Origin: Methanobrevibacter sp. UBA412
GTDB lineage: Archaea; Methanobacteriota; Methanobacteria; Methanobacteriales; Methanobacteriaceae
Direction of reading: 5' to 3'
NCBI GenBank assembly: GCA_002495685.1
Contig: DAGJ01000004.1
Location: forward strand, 75,134 to 139,133
DNA: 64,000 nt
Shown here in pieces: positions 57,374 through 64,000 of the stretch. Made by a program: the position numbers and the translations under genes. Numbering within the stretch: position 1 is the first letter of the stretch; every line of letters starts with the position of its first letter. A model generated the notes under the pieces. That model saw nothing but the letters and a program-made list of their open reading frames with translations, was not told where the DNA came from and did no database searches.

Positions 57374-58324
57374 ATGAAAAATGTTAAAGATGGTATAGTA
57401 GGTTTAGTTGTAGGGGATGCATTAGGGGTTCCATATGAATTTAAACCAAGAAAATATTTCGAGGATCATCCTGTAACAAATATGGATGGGTATGGTACTC
57501 ATAATCAACCGGCTGGTACATGGTCTGATGATTCTAGTTTAACACTTGCAACAATAGATAGTTTAACAAGTTGTGGCCTAGATTATGAAGATATAATGAA
57601 AAAATTTTATGCATGGTTCATTGATTCTGATTATACTGCAACTGGTGAAATATTTGATATGGGTATAAGTACTAGAAATGCAATTATAAAATATGGTGAA
57701 GGTGAAAGTCCAATACTCTGTGGAGGTAATGGTGAAAGAGATAATGGTAATGGCTCCCTTATGAGAATATTACCTGCTGCTTATTATTTACATGGAAAAT
57801 CTATGGAAACAGAAGATGCAATGGAAATTATTCATAATTTATCTTCATTAACTCATAACCATATTAGAAGTAAAATATCCTGTGGTATATATGTAAATAT
57901 TGCATTAAAATTATTAAATAATGATATAGGTTTACCTCTTATTGAAGTAATAAAAAATGGGGTGGAAGATGCTGTAGATTATTATAATTCAAAAAAAGAG
58001 TATTCTGATGAATTAAATCATTATTTTAAAAGAATTATTAACGGTGAAATTTATAATTTATCCTGTGATAAAATACAGAGTAGTGGTTATGTAACTGCGA
58101 CTTTAGAAGCTAGTATATGGTGTTTAGCTCAAACAGATAATTATAAAGATTCTATACTTAAAGCTGTGAATTTAGGTTATGATACTGATACAACTGCCTC
58201 TGTTTGTGGTGGTTTATCTGGAATATATTATGGTTATGATAATATTCCTAAAAATTGGCTTTCTGAAATAGAAAATATTAATCAAATCATTGATTTATGT
58301 GATAATTTTGAAGAAACTTTATAA
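57374..58324 (+). CDS. ADP-ribosylglycohydrolase family protein
   Basis: 316 residues. DraG fold motifs: GLVVGDALGVPYEFKPR, PAGTWSDDSSLTLATIDSL (first metal-binding T-W-S-D-D), NGNGSLMRILP, and DTDTTASVCGGLSGIYYG (second D-T-D-T site). Such enzymes remove ADP-ribose from proteins or small molecules with two Mg ions. ATG at 57374 chosen; an upstream TTG is less likely. Partner transferase not seen nearby. Confidence 0.9.
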   Translation: MKNVKDGIVGLVVGDALGVPYEFKPRKYFEDHPVTNMDGYGTHNQPAGTWSDDSSLTLATIDSLTSCGLDYEDIMKKFYAWFIDSDYTATGEIFDMGISTRNAIIKYGEGESPILCGGNGERDNGNGSLMRILPAAYYLHGKSMETEDAMEIIHNLSSLTHNHIRSKISCGIYVNIALKLLNNDIGLPLIEVIKNGVEDAVDYYNSKKEYSDELNHYFKRIINGEIYNLSCDKIQSSGYVTATLEASIWCLAQTDNYKDSILKAVNLGYDTDTTASVCGGLSGIYYGYDNIPKNWLSEIENINQIIDLCDNFEETL

Positions 58325-58379
58325 AAAAAATTTTAAATTAATTAAATTATATACTTAATATTTAAGGGAGAAAAAAATA

Positions 58380-58601
58380 ATGAAGCTTGAAGAAATGTTA
58401 GCAAAATGTCCAGAATGTGGTTCTACAGATAAAATAATTAAAAGAAGAATGATTGATAACCACCATGCACATGCTGAATTAAAAGAAATAGTATGTGAAA
58501 ATTGTGGACATGTATTTAGTGATGGTTCTGAAGAAGAACCTGAAGAAATTAAAGAAAAAGAAAAAGTATTAAGAGAATTGACCCAAAACGGTTTATTCTA
58601 A
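58380..58601 (+). CDS. Small Cys-rich peptide/zinc-ribbon next to radical-SAM maturase
   Basis: 73 residues: KCPECGSTDK, a His-rich middle DNHHAHAEL, CENCGHVFSDG, an acidic stretch and the tail RELTQNGLF. The four Cys form two CxxCG knuckles (about residues 10-14 and 40-44), so it may simply be a zinc ribbon. However, methanogens have Cys-rich peptides of this size paired with a specific SPASM radical-SAM enzyme (I recall TIGR04165 with TIGR04083), and such an enzyme begins 57 bp downstream. Candidate modified peptide; Shine-Dalgarno aagggaga. Confidence 0.65.
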   Translation: MKLEEMLAKCPECGSTDKIIKRRMIDNHHAHAELKEIVCENCGHVFSDGSEEEPEEIKEKEKVLRELTQNGLF

Positions 58602-58657
58602 TTTTATATAAATTTTTATTATTTCATTTTTTCTAAGATTTGAAGGTTTAAAATATT

Positions 58658-59803
58658 ATGACATTTCATGTAATGATTATACCAACATTAAAATGTCCAT
58701 CTAACTGTAGTTACTGTTGGGGATCTGAAGATAAATCACCAATAATGAGTATAAGTGTGATAAAACAGATTAATGAATGGTTAAAAGATTTCAGAGATGA
58801 TGATGTTCATTTCACATTCCATGGGGGAGAACCATTATTAGCGGGTTATGACTTTTATGAGGAAGCATTACCACTTTTAAATGATAGTGAAACTCATATT
58901 ACAGAAGGATTTTCTTTACAAAGTAATTTATGGTTATTAACAGATGAAATGGCTAAATTATTCTCAAAATATAATATTAACATTAGTACAAGTATAGATG
59001 GTCCAAAAGATATAAACGATTATCAACGTGGAAAAGGATACTTTGACAAAACAATGAAAAAAGTACATCTTGCAGAAGAGAACGGTTTAAATATTAACTT
59101 TGTATGTACTTTTACAAGTTACTCTAAAGATTACAGTAATCAAATATATGATTTTTTCAAAGATAATGGTTATGTTCTTAAAATTCATGCAGCATTACCC
59201 TCATTAAGAGGGGAAAATGCAGATCCATGGGCATTACCTCAAAAAGAACATGGGAAAATATTAGTTGATTGGTTAGATAAATATTTATATGATTTAGATA
59301 AATTTGTTGTAATGGATTTAGATCATATAACTAAAAGTACATTGCGAAGAAGAGGAACATTATGCACATTTAATGATTGTATGGGTACTACTTTAGCAGT
59401 AGGTGCAGAAGGAAACATATACCCATGTTATCGTTTTGTAGGAATGACTGAGTACATAATGGGAAATGTTGCTGATAAACCAAGTATGGAAGATTTAAAA
59501 CAATCACAAGCTTGGAATAAGTTAATGGAATTTGAAGAATATGTTGATGAAAATTGTGGAAAATGTAAATTTATAAAATATTGTCGTGGGGGATGTCCAT
59601 ATAATGCATTAGTATCAAATGGAACACCACAAGCAGTTGATCCTCAATGTGAAGCATATAGTATGATATTTGCTGAAGTTTCCAAATGTATAAATAAAGA
59701 TTTCATGAAAGGTGCAATGGGGCAAATGTTAAATAATAATTCTGAAGAGGAAAACAATTCTAAAAAACAATTCAGTATTATGGATTTGGCAATGAAAAAT
59801 TAA
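58658..59803 (+). CDS. SPASM radical-SAM peptide-modifying enzyme (candidate)
   Basis: 381 residues. Radical-SAM cluster CPSNCSYCWG (CxxxCxxC, residues 13-20), GGEPLLAGYDF, ISTSIDGPKDIND, then a SPASM-type C-terminal Cys set: CTFNDCMGTTLAVGAEGNIYPCYRF, CGKCKFIKYCRGGCPYNA and a last QCEAYS. These auxiliary clusters typify peptide and protein maturases. The Cys-rich peptide gene sits just upstream, probably its substrate. I recall a methanogen family of this kind (TIGR04083) but could not check. Confidence 0.87.
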   Translation: MTFHVMIIPTLKCPSNCSYCWGSEDKSPIMSISVIKQINEWLKDFRDDDVHFTFHGGEPLLAGYDFYEEALPLLNDSETHITEGFSLQSNLWLLTDEMAKLFSKYNINISTSIDGPKDINDYQRGKGYFDKTMKKVHLAEENGLNINFVCTFTSYSKDYSNQIYDFFKDNGYVLKIHAALPSLRGENADPWALPQKEHGKILVDWLDKYLYDLDKFVVMDLDHITKSTLRRRGTLCTFNDCMGTTLAVGAEGNIYPCYRFVGMTEYIMGNVADKPSMEDLKQSQAWNKLMEFEEYVDENCGKCKFIKYCRGGCPYNALVSNGTPQAVDPQCEAYSMIFAEVSKCINKDFMKGAMGQMLNNNSEEENNSKKQFSIMDLAMKN

Positions 59804-59809
59804 ATTTTT

Positions 59810-60235
59810 TTATAATTTTTTACCATAATACATAACTCTTCTTGCTGAAAAATTCCAAAATAGAACCAATATTGAAGCTATAATCTTAGAAATCATATAA
59901 TATATTCCACAGATATCTGTGAGTAAATAAAGTATTATTTCTGTAAAAACAAGACCTATTGTACTTATTAAGATGAATAAATTAAATTCTACCAATTTAT
60001 TATTTATATTGTCTTGATTAAATACCCATTTAGTGCTCATCACATAATTAACAAGTACAGAAATTAAAAATGATAAAACGGCAGATATTAAATAATAAAT
60101 ATTTAAATAACTTGTGAATACGTAAAGTAATCCAAAATCGATTACAAAGGCGGTTCCTCCTACAAAAATATATCTAAAAAATTGTAGAAGAAGATTATCT
60201 GTTTTTTCTTTTAATAGTTTGTTAATTATTTGCAA
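59810..60235 (-). CDS. GtrA-family membrane protein
   Basis: 141 residues, four transmembrane helices (near 17-36, 40-62, 79-100, 106-128). FFRYIFVGGTAFVIDFGLLYVFTSYLN, VNYVMSTKWVFN and FWNFSARRVMYY are the GtrA pattern. GtrA proteins help flip or use lipid-linked sugars together with GtrB-like transferases, one of which lies divergently at 60770. TTG start at 60235 with agg aaat upstream on the minus strand. Confidence 0.88.
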   Translation of the reverse strand: MQIINKLLKEKTDNLLLQFFRYIFVGGTAFVIDFGLLYVFTSYLNIYYLISAVLSFLISVLVNYVMSTKWVFNQDNINNKLVEFNLFILISTIGLVFTEIILYLLTDICGIYYMISKIIASILVLFWNFSARRVMYYGKKL

Positions 60236-60769
60236 TTTAAATATTTCCTATTTTTTATTAATTTAATATATTTCTTTAATTTTTATTATATTTAATTTTA
60301 TTTTTTTTTATCAATATTATCAGAATGTTTATAATAAAAAAAGAAATAAAGTTTTGTCAAAATAAGAGGAGTCCTATTTTTTAAGTTTTCATATCTATTT
60401 ATTTTTGATTTAGAAATTAATAAGTCAATCTTTTTAATGCAAAAAAAGTTTTTTTTTGAATCATTTTTAATTTTTGTGGAAAATTATATCTTATTATACA
60501 TTAAAAAAAAATGGTAAAAATTAATTGTACACTTAATAAATTAAACAATATATCTATAAAAATTTTCTTAATATTTATTAAACTGTTTATAATAATAGAA
60601 AATAAATTAATTATTAAATATAAATTTTAATAAAATTTATTAACATTAAAAATAAAATAAAATATAATTAATTAAGTTTTGATTAGTTAAATAAAAACAT
60701 TTATATTATATCAAGTAAATAAATCTTAATTTATACATTTTTTGATAATTATATAAACGAGAATTTACT
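60236..60769. other. Divergent AT-rich region, no gene seen
   Basis: 534 bases between gtrA (minus) and a glycosyltransferase (plus). It must carry both promoters; a TATA-like acatttatattatatc lies near 60697-60712, some 60 bases before the ATG. Long A/T runs, no open frame above 50 codons, no tRNA or C/D box. Confidence 0.45.
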
Positions 60770-61702
60770 ATGAAAACAGCAATATTGATTCCATGTTATA
60801 ATGAAGCACTTACTATTGAAAAAGTCATCAAAGATTTTAAACATGAAATGCCTAATGCAGTAATTTATGTATATGATAATAACTCCTCAGATGGTAGTGA
60901 TGAAATAGCTAAAGCTGCAGGAGCCATTGTAAAATATGAATTTAAACAGGGTAAAGGTAATGTTGTTAGATCAATGTTTAAAGATATTGATGCTGATTGT
61001 TATATATTAGTAGATGGAGATGATACTTACCCTGCAGAAGTTGCTCCTGAAATAGAAAAACTCATACTAAATAAAAAAGTAGATATGGTTATTGGGGATC
61101 GTCTTTCATCAAATTATTTTGAAGAAAATAAACGTCCTTTTCATAATATAGGTAATAAAACTGTACGTAATTTTATAAATTTCTTTTTTAAAAGTGATTT
61201 AAATGATATAATGTCTGGGATGAGAGGTTTTAGTTATGATTTTGTTAAATCATTTCCTATTTTATCTAAAGAATTTGAAATAGAAACAGAAATGACTATC
61301 TTTGCTTTAAATAATAATTTTAATATTGAAGAGATACCTATTACTTATAAAGATAGAATTGAAGGTAGTGTATCTAAACTTAACACTTATACTGATGGTT
61401 ATAAAGTAATTGCTATGATATTTGCATTAATACGTGATAAAAGACCTTTTTTTTATTTTTCATCAATAACTTTAGTTCTTTTATCAATATCATTTTTATA
61501 TTTCTTTCCCATATATTTGAACTTTCTGAAAACAGGGTATGTAGATAAAATTCCAACTTTATTACTAATTTGCACTATTTTAGTTTGTGCGATAATTATA
61601 TTTTTTACAGGTGTGATTTTGCATGTTCTAAATAAACAGCATTCTCAGAATTTAGAACATCACTTAATACTATTAAAATATATTAAAAATAACAAGGAAT
61701 AA
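60770..61702 (+). CDS. Membrane-bound family 2 glycosyltransferase (GtrB/DPM-like)
   Basis: 310 residues. GT-A domain TAILIPCYNEALTIEKVI, YVYDNNSSDGSDEIAKAA, FKQGKGNVVRSMF, YILVDGDDTYPAEVAP (DDT/DGD metal site), IMSGMRGFSYDFVKSFP, FEIETEMTIFALNN, then two C-terminal membrane segments (about 226-246, 258-285). The layout is that of polyprenyl-phosphate glucosyl or mannosyl transferases. Divergent to GtrA and 45 bp before a large membrane protein, so a lipid-linked glycan step is likely. Confidence 0.9.
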   Translation: MKTAILIPCYNEALTIEKVIKDFKHEMPNAVIYVYDNNSSDGSDEIAKAAGAIVKYEFKQGKGNVVRSMFKDIDADCYILVDGDDTYPAEVAPEIEKLILNKKVDMVIGDRLSSNYFEENKRPFHNIGNKTVRNFINFFFKSDLNDIMSGMRGFSYDFVKSFPILSKEFEIETEMTIFALNNNFNIEEIPITYKDRIEGSVSKLNTYTDGYKVIAMIFALIRDKRPFFYFSSITLVLLSISFLYFFPIYLNFLKTGYVDKIPTLLLICTILVCAIIIFFTGVILHVLNKQHSQNLEHHLILLKYIKNNKE

Positions 61703-61747
61703 GGTAAATATTTTAACAATAAAATTTTTTCATGAGGTATAAATAAA

Positions 61748-63937
61748 ATGTATAATCTTAAAAATAATTTATTTAAAAATTCTTTAATTTTTACTTTTTC
61801 TTTGATTTTAACAATTTTAACTGAGATATATATCATTTTTGTTGAAAATCCTATCATATTTAATTCCACAAGTTTAGTTTCTATTTTAAATAAAATTATT
61901 TTATATTTTTCTTTTAAACATTTAATTTTGTTGTTTATAATAATATTCTCTTTAATTTATATTTTATCTTATGATAGTTTAAGGGTTAAATGTTCTAAAT
62001 TTTTATATAAATTTCGTTATCCTTTAATCCTTGTTTTATTCTTAATTTGTGTAATATTTGAGATTCATGGATCATCTATAGCACAATTATCTTTATTCAA
62101 TGTGGATTCTCATAATTCATTACTTGGTATTTCACGTGTGATTCGTTCAGATGAGTTTAATGTAAATACTGTAATGGCTTTTTCTCAATATCATAATGGA
62201 TTTTCTTATTTCTCATCTATTCTTAGAGCTACGCCTACAGATATGTTTCTTCTTTATGGACAACCTGTTTGGAATTTAGTTGGCCTATTCCGTCCTTTTC
62301 ATTGGGGATATTTATTTTTAACTCCTGGAAAAGGTTTATCCTTCTTTTGGGTAGGTAGATTATTAGGATTACTTTTAGTTTCGTTTGAAATGGGGATGTT
62401 TTTAACTAAAGAAAATAAAACATTATCTTTAGCTTATGCTTTATTATTAACATTTTCTCCACTTGTTCAATGGTGGTTTTCAGTAAATGGTTTAGTTGAA
62501 ATGCTAATTTTTGGTCAATTAGCAATTCTTCTCATAAATTATTATATGAATACTATTTCTTATAAAAAACGTTTGTTATGTACTTTAGGTTTAATAATTT
62601 CGATTGGAGCATTTTTATTAGCTGTTTATCCTGCATGGGAGATACCTTTAGCTTATATTTTCTTAACTTTATCTATTGCAATATTTTTGCTTAATAAAAA
62701 ATCTTTTAAATATTCTAAAAAAGATTTAATATTAAGTTTATTATTTGTCACTATTTTAGGGTTAAGTATGTTTTATATATTCTTAAAATCTCATCAAACT
62801 ATAATTTCCCTTTTAAATACTTCTTATCCGGGTTTAAGAAATTATGTTGGTGGAGGGAACTTTTTATATGCGTTTGATTATATGGGTTCATTATTTTATT
62901 CTATTATTCCTCAACGTTTTAATGTTCAAGTTAATAATTTTTCTTTCATTATTTCATTCTTCCCATTAAGTATTATTCTTTATATCATTGTTACTTTTGT
63001 TCAAAAACAAAAAGATATAATTTTAAATAGTTTAATGGTTATTTATGTCTTTTTAGGATCTTACTATCTTTTTTCATGGCCTGCAATTATTGGAAAGGTC
63101 ACATTATTAGGGAAATCCACTGATTTTCGTTTATTAGTAATTCTTTCTTTCCTTGATTTATTAATTCTTATACGTTCTATGGGTTTATTAAAACATATTA
63201 ACTTTAATATTTTTAAATCTAAAATTTTTAGTAAGTTTAATGCTTTATTTAAAAATAGGTTCTCTTTTGTTTTGGGATTTTTAATGGCTGGAATAATTCT
63301 TTTTATTTCAATTTGGGCTTCTAATTTTCATTATAATATGTTTATGATAATGATATTAATGATTATATTTGGATTTTCATTTTTCTTTATTTTAAATAGT
63401 GGTGAAAATAAGAAAGCTCAAACTGGATTTTTAGTTTGTATATTAATTATTTCATTTACTGGAGGAGCTTTAGTAAATCCAATTGAATCTGGAGTAAATG
63501 TTTATTTTAATCAAGCTCCTATTCAAGAGGTTTCTCATATTGTTCAAAATGATCCTAATGCTACTTGGATTGTAGAAGGAAATGGTATATATATTGATGA
63601 ATTAATTCCAGTTGGAGCACATACACTTAATTCAGTAAACACTTATCCTAATTTAAAAGCATGGTCTTCTTTAGATTCAAATAATAACAATCTTAGTATT
63701 TATAATAGATATGCTCATGTTCCTACATTTTTAACAAAGGATAATACAAGTTTTAATTTAATACAAGCTGATGTTTTCGCTTTATCCTTAAATATTAATG
63801 ATTTAGAAAAACTTAATGTTAGTTATATATTTACAAAAAATGATTTAAGTGGTTTGAACTCGGATAAGGTGAATTTTAATAAAATTTATGATCATGATGG
63901 ATATAAAATTTATAATATAATTTACTCTAAGAATTAA
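61748..63937 (+). CDS. Large polytopic membrane protein (YfhO/GT-C-like)
   Basis: 729 residues with about 13 or more transmembrane segments, followed by a C-terminal extracytoplasmic domain of about 130 residues (EVSHIVQNDPNATWIVEGNG ... HDGYKIYNI). The loop after the second or third segment (FNVDSHNSLLGISRVIRSDEFNVNTVMAF) and FRPFHWGYLFL, FSPLVQWWFS are like those of large DUF7657/YfhO-type membrane proteins that resemble GT-C glycosyltransferases. Substrate unknown; the adjacent DPM-like gene suggests it uses a polyprenyl-linked sugar (inference). Complete within the window. Confidence 0.75.
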   Translation: MYNLKNNLFKNSLIFTFSLILTILTEIYIIFVENPIIFNSTSLVSILNKIILYFSFKHLILLFIIIFSLIYILSYDSLRVKCSKFLYKFRYPLILVLFLICVIFEIHGSSIAQLSLFNVDSHNSLLGISRVIRSDEFNVNTVMAFSQYHNGFSYFSSILRATPTDMFLLYGQPVWNLVGLFRPFHWGYLFLTPGKGLSFFWVGRLLGLLLVSFEMGMFLTKENKTLSLAYALLLTFSPLVQWWFSVNGLVEMLIFGQLAILLINYYMNTISYKKRLLCTLGLIISIGAFLLAVYPAWEIPLAYIFLTLSIAIFLLNKKSFKYSKKDLILSLLFVTILGLSMFYIFLKSHQTIISLLNTSYPGLRNYVGGGNFLYAFDYMGSLFYSIIPQRFNVQVNNFSFIISFFPLSIILYIIVTFVQKQKDIILNSLMVIYVFLGSYYLFSWPAIIGKVTLLGKSTDFRLLVILSFLDLLILIRSMGLLKHINFNIFKSKIFSKFNALFKNRFSFVLGFLMAGIILFISIWASNFHYNMFMIMILMIIFGFSFFFILNSGENKKAQTGFLVCILIISFTGGALVNPIESGVNVYFNQAPIQEVSHIVQNDPNATWIVEGNGIYIDELIPVGAHTLNSVNTYPNLKAWSSLDSNNNNLSIYNRYAHVPTFLTKDNTSFNLIQADVFALSLNINDLEKLNVSYIFTKNDLSGLNSDKVNFNKIYDHDGYKIYNIIYSKN

Positions 63938-64000
63938 CTTAAATCTTTTTAAATTTATTTAGAGTAAAAATTTAAGTTTATTTTGGCTCTGTAGAAATCC
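63938..64000. other. 3' edge, possible start of a repeat
   Basis: 63 bases. The last 16, ggctctgtagaaatcc, are less AT-rich than their surroundings and look like the end of an insertion sequence or other repeat, but the window stops here. Confidence 0.2.

Noticed and set aside
60236-60769. Possible small RNA gene in the divergent gap
   Set aside because: Only A/T runs; no stem-loop, box motif or GC-richer block, which would be expected for a structured RNA in this AT-rich genome.
63985-64000. Terminal inverted repeat of an insertion sequence
   Set aside because: Only 16 bases before the window ends; suggestive but no transposase or partner repeat visible.

Overview
The window is a very AT-rich chromosomal segment of a methanogenic archaeon of the order Methanobacteriales, most probably Methanosphaera or a close relative. 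The evidence is a HMf-type histone, archaeal ribosomal proteins, aIF2-gamma, aIF5B-type IF2, RNA polymerase subunits E' and E'', PAN, a thermosome, a coenzyme F420H2 oxidase, the F430-pathway NifH-like reductase CfbC, an archaeal lipid (geranylgeranyl) reductase, and a giant Asn/Thr/Ser-rich wall protein with pseudomurein-binding repeats. Starts are often TTG behind a good Shine-Dalgarno. I see no IS element, CRISPR array or prophage; gene order is mostly that of a conserved chromosomal core.

Layout: 1-6.3 kb holds the end of a Mur ligase family gene, DNA repair genes (ogt, nreA), an unusual secreted/POTRA-like pair, a DUF356-type protein and aMBF1. 6.5-15.3 kb holds PAN, a C/D box guide RNA just behind it (7975-8039), a PH-domain membrane protein with a long disordered tail, a ProC-like/alpha-beta-fold pair on the minus strand, F420H2 oxidase, an AlkD-like repair protein and a thermosome subunit. 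16.1-20.3 kb is one enormous surface protein with signal peptide, Ig-like, glycosidase-like, pseudomurein-binding and transglutaminase-like (endoisopeptidase C71-like) domains; its reading frame lacks a normal start codon. 20.5-26.4 kb holds a DtxR regulator with a candidate operator, EndA, TrpS, a SpoIIM-like membrane protein, ThrC, histone and a small duplicated membrane protein.

26.9-35.2 kb is the classical archaeal translation/transcription cluster, all on the plus strand: L7Ae, S28e, L24e, Ndk, IF2, S6e, aIF2-gamma, PIN protein, pyrophosphatase, Rpo7, Spt4, GTP-dependent dephospho-CoA kinase, S24e, S27ae. The PIN gene is broken by a one-base shift at a T5 run. ArgH, a MacB-type ABC transporter with a strong palindromic operator, a PP-loop enzyme, an acyltransferase, and a ferredoxin plus geranylgeranyl reductase follow.

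43-64 kb mixes sugar-nucleotide and glycan genes (GalE, GalU, an epimerase, two family 2 glycosyltransferases, GtrA, a large membrane protein) with PurF, a U32 peptidase, CfbC and two paralogous membrane histidine kinases, one of them split at an A9 run. It also has tRNA-Leu(GAG), an ADP-ribosylglycohydrolase, and a small Cys-rich peptide directly upstream of a SPASM radical-SAM enzyme, which is a candidate peptide-modification system.

All calls come from reading motifs and gene order; no database search was possible.
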